Assembly (NCBI GenBank): GCA_949299505.1
Contig: CASGAS010000006.1
Span: forward strand, 1 to 44,042
Source: an uncultured Eubacteriales bacterium
Lineage (GTDB): Bacteria > Bacillota > Clostridia > Oscillospirales > Acutalibacteraceae
Direction: 5' to 3'
DNA length: 44,042 nucleotides
Made by a program: the position numbers and the translations under genes. The notes under the pieces are model-generated. The model saw only the letters and a program-made list of their open reading frames with translations, had not been told where the DNA came from and searched no databases. Below, in pieces: positions 29,911 through 36,804 of this stretch. Within the stretch, counting starts at the first letter, position 1; each line of letters begins with the position of its first letter.

Positions 29911-30011
29911 TCATTATTTAATTATGTGAGAGTTCAAATCTCTCCACAAAGGGAATTTGTCCGTTTTACATCTACGAAACGGACTTTTGAAAATGCGCCC
30001 TATAGACAGCA

Positions 30012-30039
30012 AAAAAACTCGGCAACACCGAGGTTTTTT
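30012..30039. terminator. Hairpin with A/T tails, terminator-like in both directions
   Basis: AAAAAACTCGG and CCGAGGTTTTTT flank a CAACA loop. No gene ends directly at it. Confidence 0.55.
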
Positions 30040-30160
30040 GAGGGATACATCTTTTTTGTATCCGCTTTATGGCTGGGGCGGCAGGCTCGACCGCCGGCAA
30101 GGTCATGCGGACCGTGGACGCTTTGTATGGGGAATAAATAAATTCGGAACTGAATAAAAC

Positions 30161-30213
30161 AAAATTAAGGAGCAGCTTCGCGTCATGATAGACACGGACT
30201 GCTCCTTAATTTT
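30161..30213. repeat. Long inverted repeat downstream of the Cys-rich small gene
   Basis: AAAATTAAGGAGCAG (30161-30175) is exactly complementary to CTGCTCCTTAATTTT (30199-30213), with a 23-base spacer. It contains AAGGAG-like sequence and lies 23 bases past the stop of the 56-aa gene, so it probably terminates that transcript. Confidence 0.6.
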
Positions 30214-30236
30214 CGACGCGGAAAAGTGCAGAAGAA

Positions 30237-30407
30237 TTATGTATTATCCTTCCAAATCTGGCACTTGCGATATTCCTCGCCGTAGTCGGGCTTGCAGACG
30301 TATTTTACCTCGCTGCTGTCGCCATACATGATCTTGTTCGGGCACAGATCACACTGGTACTGATCGCGATACCCGCCCTTATATACGAGATGCGGACACC
30401 TTGCCAT
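30237..30407 (-). CDS. Small Cys-rich protein (56 aa), zinc-ribbon-like
   Basis: The ATG at 30407 has GGAGG 7 bases upstream. The protein reads MARCPHLVYKGGYRDQ, then CDLCPNKIMYG, then VCKPDYGEEYRKCQIW. Five cysteines, one pair as CxxC, suggest one metal site. It starts 2 bases after the stop of the 143-aa gene, so the two are in one operon with the gene at 30886. Its GC content is closer to the core genome than that of its neighbours. I recognise the general type from clostridial genomes but not a function. Confidence 0.7.
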   Translation of the reverse strand: MARCPHLVYKGGYRDQYQCDLCPNKIMYGDSSEVKYVCKPDYGEEYRKCQIWKDNT

Positions 30408-30409
30408 AG

Positions 30410-30841
30410 CTACACCTCCTTATTCTCATATAATATCTGAAGCGCTGCGCGCAGCAGATCAACAATAACTTGACTTGTTTCTAAATAACAACGTGCAAAA
30501 TTTTCTCCCTGTTTTTGTACGTCGTCCGAATCCTCACATGAGAATATTTTTGTTATCTGTAAAACAGGGGTATTCTTACGACGGTCCATGAATGCATCGA
30601 ACATTTCGTTGTGGCAAGTATTCATATACATTGCAAAGGCTGTCAGTTCAGATAGGCTTTTATCTGAAAAGAGGGAGGAGCAATGGTTTAAGCTATATTT
30701 ATTATCCTTTTCGTCTAAAATTATTTCTACTTCTGGTCCGTCTTGAATGATAATTCTTTCCTGTTCATCAAAGATAATTTTATCAAACAAATGGCTTAAG
30801 TTTTTTTGTGCAAAATCATAAAAAACTTGTAGTTGATTCAT
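30410..30841 (-). CDS. Hypothetical protein (143 aa)
   Basis: An AT-rich gene for a soluble, acidic, probably helical protein: MNQLQVFYDFAQKNLSHLF at the start, an IIIQDGPEVEIILDE strand region, and a helical end (SQVIVDLLRAALQILY). AAAGGTG lies about 9 bases upstream. It is not recognised. It lies between the 154-aa and 56-aa genes in one direction; together they form a three-gene unit downstream of the XRE-controlled promoter. Confidence 0.65.
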   Translation of the reverse strand: MNQLQVFYDFAQKNLSHLFDKIIFDEQERIIIQDGPEVEIILDEKDNKYSLNHCSSLFSDKSLSELTAFAMYMNTCHNEMFDAFMDRRKNTPVLQITKIFSCEDSDDVQKQGENFARCYLETSQVIVDLLRAALQILYENKEV

Positions 30842-30885
30842 TTATATGTACACACCTTTCATGATTGAGATGAAGAGCAAAGTTC

Positions 30886-31350
30886 TTATATTTTTTTCAA
30901 ACTATAATTGAGCAGAACAGGTTCGCCACTTTGTGCCGACACGTCTATATTGCCAGAATATACGCCTTCTTTGCCAAAATGAATCTGATATACCTTCCCG
31001 GTCAAAAGAATGTATATCCTATCAAAAGCGTCGTTTCCTACTACAGCTGAAATAATTGCAGGGTGCGTAATATTTGTAGAAAACCATCCGCCTTTATCAA
31101 ACAATTTGGTGAATCCTGATTTTTTACCTTCTTCATTGCTTGTTTCACAGTGAATTTCCTTTGGTTGCCCAGTCAAAAAGTAGTTTTTTACCCTTACATT
31201 CCAAGCATAGCCATCTATCGAATTAACCACCTCTGTTAAATCTGTATTTAGTATTAATACAACGGCATCCACCACTTCTTTGATAAAATCGATTTCCGTT
31301 TCATAATTCGGATGTTTGCTTTTTAACTTGGCTTGATTTCTGATGAGCAT
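30886..31350 (-). CDS. Hypothetical protein (154 aa)
   Basis: A soluble protein from the ATG at 31350 with GGAG 6 bases upstream; the longer open frame to 31398 would overlap the promoter. It starts MLIRNQAKLKSKHPNYE, with a helix DFIKEVVDAVVLILN and a beta-rich second half (RIYILLTGKVYQIHFGKEG). No family is recognised. It is the first gene after a consensus promoter carrying repeated operator-like sequences, divergent from an XRE regulator, so it is probably repressed by that regulator. Confidence 0.65.
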   Translation of the reverse strand: MLIRNQAKLKSKHPNYETEIDFIKEVVDAVVLILNTDLTEVVNSIDGYAWNVRVKNYFLTGQPKEIHCETSNEEGKKSGFTKLFDKGGWFSTNITHPAIISAVVGNDAFDRIYILLTGKVYQIHFGKEGVYSGNIDVSAQSGEPVLLNYSLKKI

Positions 31351-31397
31351 CGTTCTCCGCCTTCCTTTCATACAACTATCAGGTGTATGATGGAACA

Positions 31398-31442
31398 ATT
31401 ATACATATTTTAGATGTATTTGTCAATACACTTTTTAGATGT
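31398..31442 (-). promoter_or_regulatory. Consensus promoter with direct-repeat operator between divergent genes
   Basis: On the minus strand TTGACA (31421-31426) and TATAAT (31398-31403) are exactly 17 bases apart, a full consensus match. The sequence AATACATCTAAAA (minus strand) occurs twice, at 31408-31420 inside the spacer and at 31430-31442 upstream of -35. Two identical sites at 22-base spacing fit dimeric repressor binding by the adjacent XRE protein; this is inference. Confidence 0.75.
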
Positions 31443-31469
31443 ATTGTAGGATAAGTGCGGTGATGAAAT

Positions 31470-31709
31470 ATGTATTACAAACGGATTCGAGAGTTGCGGG
31501 AAGATAACGACGAATTGCAAAAGGACATTGCCAAGCTGCTAAATACGACCCAGCAGCATTACAGCAAAATTGAAAACGGCGGTACGGAAATCACCGCCGA
31601 CCGAATCATTAAGCTTGCAAAGCACTACAAGGTCAGCGCAGATTATATTTTAGGGCTTTCCGACGAAAAGACTCCTGAGAACGGTGCGCCGCGCGACATT
31701 CATAAGTAG
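31470..31709 (+). CDS. XRE-family transcriptional regulator (79 aa)
   Basis: A compact lambda-repressor-type HTH protein: MYYKRIRELREDNDELQKDI, LLNTTQQHYSKIENGG as the recognition helix region, and the family ending HYKVSADYILGLSDEKTP. It is divergent from the 154-aa gene and shares with it the repeat-bearing promoter region, so it is probably an autoregulated repressor, as in ICE or prophage control modules. No partner such as a relaxase or integrase is visible nearby. A terminator follows 23 bases after the stop. Confidence 0.92.
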   Translation: MYYKRIRELREDNDELQKDIAKLLNTTQQHYSKIENGGTEITADRIIKLAKHYKVSADYILGLSDEKTPENGAPRDIHK

Positions 31710-31731
31710 AACACGTTCAAGCGATTGTATG

Positions 31732-31754
31732 CCTCTTGTTTTGCAAGAGGTTTT
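31732..31754 (+). terminator. Terminator after the XRE gene
   Basis: CCTCTTG (31732-31738) and CAAGAGG (31744-31750) with TTTTG between, followed by TTTT. Confidence 0.75.
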
Positions 31755-31959
31755 CGCCATGCCGGGCGTCTCACGCTTCACCTTTTGACCGCATAGAGGA
31801 TAATTTTACGCTATCTCTTTCGTCAGTTGTATCCAAACAGCTGACAAGCTGCAAAGCGATATAAAAACCGTTTGAACGCCTCTGCGTTTGCACAGCCCTT
31901 TATACAGGGCTGCAATCTAGTGCAGTGATGAAAAACCTACAAAAATCTTCGGATTTCCC

Positions 31960-31988
31960 TTGACAAACCGCGCCGCGGCATATATAAT
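31960..31988 (+). promoter_or_regulatory. Promoter of the tRNA-Arg/His/Gln cluster
   Basis: TTGACA (31960-31965) and TATAAT (31983-31988), 17 bases apart, 18 bases upstream of tRNA-Arg. Confidence 0.85.
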
Positions 31989-32005
31989 AATCAAGCATTT
32001 GATTT

Positions 32006-32082
32006 GCGCTGATAGCTCAGTTGGATAGAGCATCTGCCTTCTAAGCAGAGGGTCGGGGGTTCGAGTCCCTCTCAGCGCGCCA
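32006..32082 (+). tRNA. tRNA-Arg (TCT)
   Basis: A 77-nt cloverleaf with encoded CCA. The acceptor GCGCTGA pairs with TCAGCGC; anticodon loop CTTCTAA gives anticodon TCT. Confidence 0.97.
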
Positions 32083-32135
32083 CTTCTTATAGGGAAGTTC
32101 GGCGAAGCGCAAATGCACCGAACAAAGTCGATATG

Positions 32136-32212
32136 GTGGGTATAGCTTAGTTGGTTAAAGCGCCAGTTTGTGGCACTGGAGACCGTCGGTTCGAATCCGA
32201 CTATCCACCCCA
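32136..32212 (+). tRNA. tRNA-His (GTG)
   Basis: A cloverleaf with encoded CCA. The acceptor GTGGGTA pairs with TATCCAC; anticodon loop TTGTGGC gives anticodon GTG. The extra G at 32135 provides the G-1 expected for tRNA-His, opposite discriminator C. Confidence 0.97.
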
Positions 32213-32218
32213 TTTTTT

Positions 32219-32257
32219 ACTCCGCCGCAAGCCCATAAGGCAAGGGCGGAGTTTTTT
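32219..32257 (+). terminator. Terminator between tRNA-His and tRNA-Gln
   Basis: ACTCCGCC (32219-32226) and GGCGGAGT (32245-32252) form a stem, followed by TTTTTT. Confidence 0.75.
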
Positions 32258-32268
32258 CAAATCCATAT

Positions 32269-32343
32269 TGGGGTGTCGTCAAGCGGTAAGACACAGCACT
32301 TTGACTGCTGCATTCGTAGGTTCGAATCCTGCCACCCCAGCCA
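32269..32343 (+). tRNA. tRNA-Gln (TTG)
   Basis: A 75-nt cloverleaf with encoded CCA. The acceptor TGGGGTG pairs with CACCCCA; anticodon loop CTTTGAC gives anticodon TTG. Confidence 0.97.
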
Positions 32344-32393
32344 ACGCAGTACAGAGGACGGCAAAGCCGTTTTCTGTACTGCGTTTTTTGTGC
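32343..32393 (+). repeat. 51-bp hairpin repeat, copy 2, serving as tRNA-Gln terminator
   Basis: The inverted copy of 28881-28931, 48 of 51 bases the same by my count. Two of the three differences are opposite each other in the stem (A-T in copy 1, G-C in copy 2). On this strand the hairpin is followed by TTTTTTG immediately after tRNA-Gln, so it works as its terminator. Confidence 0.88.
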
Positions 32394-32420
32394 AGAAAAC
32401 AACAAACCTGTTTTATAGCT

Positions 32421-32465
32421 AAAACAAGCCGTCCGCGCGTCTAAAGCACACGGACGGCTTGTTTT
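32421..32465. terminator. Bidirectional terminator after the GH28 gene
   Basis: AAAACAAGCCGTCCG (32421-32435) is the exact complement of CGGACGGCTTGTTTT (32451-32465). On the minus strand it lies just past the GH28 stop. Confidence 0.85.
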
Positions 32466-32475
32466 TGATTTCATC

Positions 32476-33834
32476 TTATTCGACGCACACCGCGTCCATA
32501 CCTGGGTGCGCCGCTTCGCCGTCGAAGCGGTGCAGCTCGAGGTTTTCGCAATGCGCGGCGTCGAGCGCGTAAGCATATTCGTCGCAGACGTTTTCAAAGC
32601 GCACCTTGACCTTGTCGAGCGTCACGCCGTTTGCATACCGCAGGAAAAAGCCGGCGTTTTTGTGCGCCTCCACGCCGTGGTCCCGGCACGGGCGCAGGTC
32701 ATAAAGCCCGCACGCCCACTTGGAGGTCTTGGAAAGCGTCACGCGGACGTTTTCAAACGTCACGTCCTCAATCGCGTTCTGGGCGTTGCCGTGAACAAGC
32801 ACGCCGTTTTCGCCCTTGCAGGTGATGTTCGTAAAGCTGACGTTGCGAATTTTCCCGGAGTGCGTGGCCTCGTCGCGGTCGAAGGTAGTCAGCACAATGG
32901 GCTCGGCCGTCCCCCACCAGTCCGGGCAGAAGCGGCGCGTTTCAATCAGGATGTTCGCGTACCGGACGTTTTCGACGCTGCCGCCGTCGCGGATTTGAAT
33001 GGACAGTCCGCGGTTCGAGCGGCTGATGATGCAGTCAGTAACCAGTACGTTGTGGAAATCCCCTACCCCCTCGGTGCCGATTTTGATGGCGGCGGAGGTG
33101 GAAACGAGCGTGCAGCCGCTGATCAGGATATTCTCGCACGGGCCATATTCGGCGTTGCCGTTGGAGGTCTTTAAGCAGATGCAGTCGTCCGCGCACTCGA
33201 TATGGCAGCCCAGAATGCGGACGTTGGTGCAATGGTCGGGGTCGATGCCGTCGGAATTGGCGACGTCCAGGTCGTTCAAAATGCGAATGTTGGAAATCAG
33301 AACGTCGTCGCAGCCCGCCGGATGCAGCGTCCAGAACGGCGCGTCCGTAATCGTGATGTCCCGAAAGGAGATGTGGTCGCTTTTTTCAACGTAAATGGCC
33401 GTCGGGCGCGGGTAGAAATTGCCCGTGACGTAGTAGCGGTCCTTGCGTTCCACAAAGGCGTGGCCATTCGCATCAATTACGCCCTCGCCCGTAACCGAAC
33501 AGCCGTGCGCTTCGTACCCATACAAAAACGCAAAAGACGGTTTTCCCGTAACAGGATTGCCGATTTTGGCCGTTTTCGGGTCGTTGATGGTTTCACACGG
33601 TCGAATATAGCCGCCGATGTCCCCTGTAGCCTTCAGGCGCGCGCCCTTTTGCAGATGCAGCTCCACATGCGCGCGTAGGCGCAGAGAATCGCTGTAGTAA
33701 ATCTTGCCGCTCTCGAGCACGACCGTACCGCCACCGTTTCGGTGCGCGGCGTCCAGCGCCGCCTGAATCGCCGCCGCGTCGTTGTGCACGCCGTCGCCGA
33801 CCGCGCCGTATTCCTTCGGATAAAAATACCGCAT
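32476..33834 (-). CDS. Glycoside hydrolase family 28 (polygalacturonase-like)
   Basis: A 452-aa right-handed parallel beta-helix enzyme. The N-terminal FYPKEYGAVGDGVHNDAAAI is the pectate-lyase-superfamily opening. GH28 catalytic motifs are visible: NSDGIDPDHC with the first Asp, CADDCICLKTS with the DD pair, a GTEGVGDFHN segment in place of GHG, and RGLSIQIRDGG in place of the RIK motif. It probably hydrolyses galacturonides or related oligomers. No signal peptide is seen, so it acts inside the cell on imported oligomers. The ATG at 33834 has GAGGG upstream; another ATG 18 bases earlier is possible. It forms an operon with the 129-aa gene before it. Confidence 0.92.
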   Translation of the reverse strand: MRYFYPKEYGAVGDGVHNDAAAIQAALDAAHRNGGGTVVLESGKIYYSDSLRLRAHVELHLQKGARLKATGDIGGYIRPCETINDPKTAKIGNPVTGKPSFAFLYGYEAHGCSVTGEGVIDANGHAFVERKDRYYVTGNFYPRPTAIYVEKSDHISFRDITITDAPFWTLHPAGCDDVLISNIRILNDLDVANSDGIDPDHCTNVRILGCHIECADDCICLKTSNGNAEYGPCENILISGCTLVSTSAAIKIGTEGVGDFHNVLVTDCIISRSNRGLSIQIRDGGSVENVRYANILIETRRFCPDWWGTAEPIVLTTFDRDEATHSGKIRNVSFTNITCKGENGVLVHGNAQNAIEDVTFENVRVTLSKTSKWACGLYDLRPCRDHGVEAHKNAGFFLRYANGVTLDKVKVRFENVCDEYAYALDAAHCENLELHRFDGEAAHPGMDAVCVE

Positions 33835-33852
33835 ATTTTCCCTCTTCTCCAT

Positions 33853-34242
33853 TTACAGCTTCAAAAGGACGCCGCTGCCGTCGGTGTCGCGTGCAAGCGC
33901 GTCCTCCAAGACGTCCTCGCCGAGCTCGAGCGCAAAAAATTCAAGCTGGTCCGCGCTTAATCTGTGCGGATACAGGCGTACTTCTTCGCCGATTTCCGCG
34001 ACCAGCACGCAGCCGCGCAGCTTTTCCTCCAAAACCGATTCCATACCGACGGGAGATGACATTTGAAAATCATCTTCATAGAGGACCGCTTCAGGGAAAC
34101 CCATACGCGCCTCCTCGAAAAAGCCGTCGCCCTCCAGCGCCGCAATCATGGCGTCCGGCACATAATTCCGATACACCCCATCCGCATAGACGACCGCGGA
34201 AAGGTCGTGGGTCTCGGTCTCATAGATTTTTACAGTGGGCAT
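33853..34242 (-). CDS. Hypothetical acidic protein (129 aa), co-transcribed with GH28
   Basis: A soluble acidic protein starting MPTVKIYETETHDLSAVVYADG, with LYEDDFQMSSPVGMESVLEEKL in the middle and a C-terminal helix rich in Glu and Leu (LEFFALELGEDVLEDALA). AAAGGAG lies before the ATG. No family is recognised. It is the first gene behind the promoter at 34293-34321 and ends directly before the GH28 start, so it is expressed together with pectin-type degradation. Confidence 0.75.
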   Translation of the reverse strand: MPTVKIYETETHDLSAVVYADGVYRNYVPDAMIAALEGDGFFEEARMGFPEAVLYEDDFQMSSPVGMESVLEEKLRGCVLVAEIGEEVRLYPHRLSADQLEFFALELGEDVLEDALARDTDGSGVLLKL

Positions 34243-34292
34243 CGCTGCTGGCTCCTTTCCCGTTTAGCAGAAACGACAGCTTCTACCGTCTG

Positions 34293-34321
34293 ATTATAGC
34301 AGACCAGCGCGCGCGTGGCAA
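34293..34321 (-). promoter_or_regulatory. Promoter of the GH28 operon
   Basis: On the minus strand TTGCCA (34316-34321) and TATAAT (34293-34298) are 17 bases apart. Confidence 0.65.
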
Positions 34322-34407
34322 CCACCGTTTTACGTTCTCTTGTTATTCCGCTTAAAATCACATAAAATAGAAGTGTGGCCCACACCGGCGGCGCGTCCTG
34401 CGGCGGC

Positions 34408-34689
34408 AGCCATTTTGAGCGGGCAAAGGAGGCGAATCGACAAAAGCGGGAAAGCATCAAAACCCGTCAGGCGCAGGGCATTGCCGCCGCCAAGGAAAAA
34501 GGCGTTCGCTTCGGCCGTCCGTAGCGTCCGCTGCCCGCCGATTTTGCGCAAATCGTGGAACGGTGGGAGCAGAAAAAGCTGCCGCTTGCCGACGCGCTGG
34601 CGCATTGCCAAATGAGCGAAGCCACCTTTTACCGGCGGCTGCGGGAGCACCGTTTGCAGGCCATACAAAAAAGCGCTGTCAAAAGGTAG
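34408..34689 (+). pseudogene. Serine recombinase/resolvase C-terminal remnant with in-frame stop
   Basis: The frame reads ERAKEANRQKRESIKTRQAQ, then GIAAAKEKGVRFGRP, then a TAG at 34522-34524, then RPLPADFAQIVERWEQKKL, LADALAHCQMSEATFYRRL and ends AVKR. This is the linker and C-terminal HTH of resolvase/invertase-type serine recombinases (KEKGVRFGRP-x-RPLP and the CQMSEATFYRRL recognition helix). The N-terminal catalytic domain with the active Ser is absent, and the stop interrupts the Arg-Pro-rich junction. It is a dead fragment, not an active recombinase. A perfect 14-bp hairpin covers its stop codon. Confidence 0.85.
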
Positions 34690-34704
34690 ACCTTTTGACA
34701 GCGC
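34673..34704. terminator. Perfect 14-bp hairpin at the end of the resolvase remnant
   Basis: GCGCTGTCAAAAGG (34673-34686) is the exact complement of CCTTTTGACAGCGC (34691-34704). There is no T-run, so it may be a former terminator or recombination-related palindrome. Confidence 0.5.
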
Positions 34705-35152
34705 GAAGGCGGTCCGGATCGTAGGGGGATGCAAACCGCACCGCCCCGCGCCGGACCGGCGAAAAGCCCGCCGGTCCGTGAAATTGATTATACCACGTCG
34801 GTTTTCAAAAAACAAGTAGTTTCTCAACAAATTTCTTTTATTCGTTTAATATGGCCCTATTTCCTTTCTTTGCACTCGTTCTCAAATCCTCTACCTTTTG
34901 AGAATATGTACAGAACGGAACAATTTTCCAGAGCAGAACTGCCTATACGCGGTTTTGCTTCCGTGTTGTGCGCACCCAAGAGACCAAACCGCTCGCACAG
35001 CGGCAAATCCGCATAAGCTGCTCTAAGGAAAAAGGCAGGACGCACATACTGTGTGTCCTGTCTTTTTGGGGTTGTACTGACAAAATCGATACCGGTGAAA
35101 ATGCGGGCAAAAAAGATACCAGCTTTCAACGCGCGTGCCAAACTGCAATACG
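34705..35152. other. Intergenic stretch with hairpins, no gene
   Basis: It contains a 10-bp stem CGGACCGGCG/CGCCGGTCCG (34752-34778) and a 17-bp terminator-like stem (35029-35067, AAAAAGGCAGGAC... ending CTTTTT). I see no supported gene; the open frames here lack ribosome sites and recognisable products. Confidence 0.6.
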
Positions 35153-35187
35153 GAAAAAGCCCCGAACGCGACTTGCGCGTCGAGGCT
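35153..35187 (-). terminator. Terminator of tRNA-Leu
   Basis: AGCC-CCGAACGCG pairs with CGCGTCGA-GGCT (minus strand), followed by TTTTT, directly after the tRNA. Confidence 0.75.
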
Positions 35188-35193
35188 CTCGAC

Positions 35194-35280
35194 TGGTGCC
35201 GCTGACCGGACTTGAACCGGTACGGTGTTGCCACCGAGGGATTTTAAGTCCCTTGCGTCTGCCGATTTCGCCACAGCGGC
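35194..35280 (-). tRNA. tRNA-Leu (TAA)
   Basis: An 87-nt class II tRNA with a long variable arm and encoded CCA. The acceptor GCCGCTG pairs with CAGCGGC; anticodon loop CTTAAAA gives anticodon TAA. Confidence 0.97.
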
Positions 35281-35346
35281 CTGTGGGAACGGTATTTATT
35301 ATAAACAAAGCGCGGGCGCTTGTCAATGCCGAAGCCGCCGGGGCGG

Positions 35347-35373
35347 CAAAAAAACCGCCCGCTGCCGCGGGCG
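35347..35373 (-). terminator. Terminator after the GH43-GH3-GPH operon
   Basis: CGCCCGC (35356-35362) and GCGGGCG (35367-35373) form a stem with a TGCC loop, followed by GTTTTTTT on the minus strand. Confidence 0.8.
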
Positions 35374-35378
35374 ATTTT

Positions 35379-36791
35379 TCAATATTTCCGTGAGAGCTGT
35401 TCTTCCGCCTGCGCGCGCGTGATCTCGCCGAAATTACATTTGGCCATAACGCGCACGTCGCAGTCGCGCAGCTTGTAAAAGCACAGCGGGATAAGGGAAA
35501 GCAGCGCGCCGATAACCGGAACGAGCGCATAGGTGATCCACAGCCCCGTAAGCGCCGAATCCGGCTGCACGACTTCCAGCGCCTGCAGTTCCTCGAAGCT
35601 GTTCGCATCCACGGCAATCCAGCCGAACAGGCCGACAATCAGCATCCCGAGCGACGAGCTGACCGCGGAACCGACCTTGGCGGCAAACGTCTGAATGGCA
35701 AAGGTAATGCCTTTGGCGTCCGTACCGGTCTTAAATTTGCCGTATTCTGCGCAGTCCGGCGTAAACATGAACGCCATCGTCCCCGTCGCGCTCAGCGGCA
35801 CGGCGCGCACAACGGTCAAAACCAGGAACCAGACGATGTGCCGGTAGCCGATAAAGAAAATCAGAAGTCCCAGGACAATCTGCACCACGGTGCAGGCCAT
35901 GTAGAACCGGAATTTGTCCACGCGCTCTAAGATTTTCGGAATAAACAGCGCAATGACCAGCGACGGCACCGCGCCGAGCGCGCCCAAAAGCAGATTGAAC
36001 AGAGAGTTGCCGAACAGATAATACGACACGAGCATCGACATGGCGCTGGAGGTCGCAAGTGCGTTTGCCAGAATGTACCCGGCATAAAACAGCAAAAGGA
36101 ATTTGTTATGCACAAGATACCGCAGCATTTCCCGCAGGGAAAACGCATCGTTGTCTATGCCGGTATTGCCGCGCTCCTTGCCCTTAAAGCTTAAGGGCGC
36201 CATCATTACAATGCTGAGCACGGCCACAATCCCCGCAATCGCCGTAAAGCTCACGCCGACGGCTTCACTCGCCAGCACCGTGCAAAGCACCGTTGTCGCG
36301 CCCGTGCCCACGCCGGAAAACACGCGGCCGAACGACATAAGCGTGTTGCGCTCGGACAGATTGTCCGTCATGGTCGTGACAAGACTGTAGACGGGGATGT
36401 CGCAGATGGTGTACGCCGTATCCCACAAAATATAGGCGACGGCGAACCAGATGAGCTTGGCGCCCTCCCCTGCCGCGCGCGGGATACAGAACAGCAGCAC
36501 GGTCGTCAGCGGCAAAATCGCCGTGGAAATGCGCAGCCAGGGCAGGCATTTTCCCTTTTTGAATTTAACCCGGTCAAAAATCAGGCCGAACAGCGCGTCA
36601 TTGACGGCGTCCCAGAATTTGACGGCAAACATGATGGTCGCCGTTTTGGTTGCGTCCACACCAATCATCATGGTGTAGGTGACCAGATACCCCGTGACCA
36701 AATAATAAATCAGATTCTGTCCGATGAAATAGACCCAGTAGCTGCCGCGCTCTTTGGGCGTTGTCAAATACTCCGGATGGCGGTTTTTCAT
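35379..36791 (-). CDS. GPH-family sugar:cation symporter (MFS)
   Basis: A 470-aa transporter of normal GPH length with about 12 helices. Family marks are YWVYFIGQNLIYYLVTGY, KFWDAVNDALFGLIFDRVKFKKGK (the AWDAVNDPLMG-like motif), LSERNTLMSFGRVFSGVG and DCAEYGKFKTGTDAKGITF near the second half. It lacks the long tail seen on the symporter at 3442-5880. It follows the GH3 gene by 13 bases, with GGGAGG before the ATG at 36791, and imports the oligosaccharide or glycoside that the GH3 and GH43 enzymes act on. The exact sugar is unknown; a xyloside, arabinoside or glucoside is plausible. Confidence 0.92.
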   Translation of the reverse strand: MKNRHPEYLTTPKERGSYWVYFIGQNLIYYLVTGYLVTYTMMIGVDATKTATIMFAVKFWDAVNDALFGLIFDRVKFKKGKCLPWLRISTAILPLTTVLLFCIPRAAGEGAKLIWFAVAYILWDTAYTICDIPVYSLVTTMTDNLSERNTLMSFGRVFSGVGTGATTVLCTVLASEAVGVSFTAIAGIVAVLSIVMMAPLSFKGKERGNTGIDNDAFSLREMLRYLVHNKFLLLFYAGYILANALATSSAMSMLVSYYLFGNSLFNLLLGALGAVPSLVIALFIPKILERVDKFRFYMACTVVQIVLGLLIFFIGYRHIVWFLVLTVVRAVPLSATGTMAFMFTPDCAEYGKFKTGTDAKGITFAIQTFAAKVGSAVSSSLGMLIVGLFGWIAVDANSFEELQALEVVQPDSALTGLWITYALVPVIGALLSLIPLCFYKLRDCDVRVMAKCNFGEITRAQAEEQLSRKY

Positions 36792-36804
36792 ATGGCGCCT
36801 CCCT

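Noticed and set aside
32217..32597. 126-codon minus-strand frame over tRNA-Gln
   Set aside because: Overlaps a tRNA, two terminators and the GH28 end.
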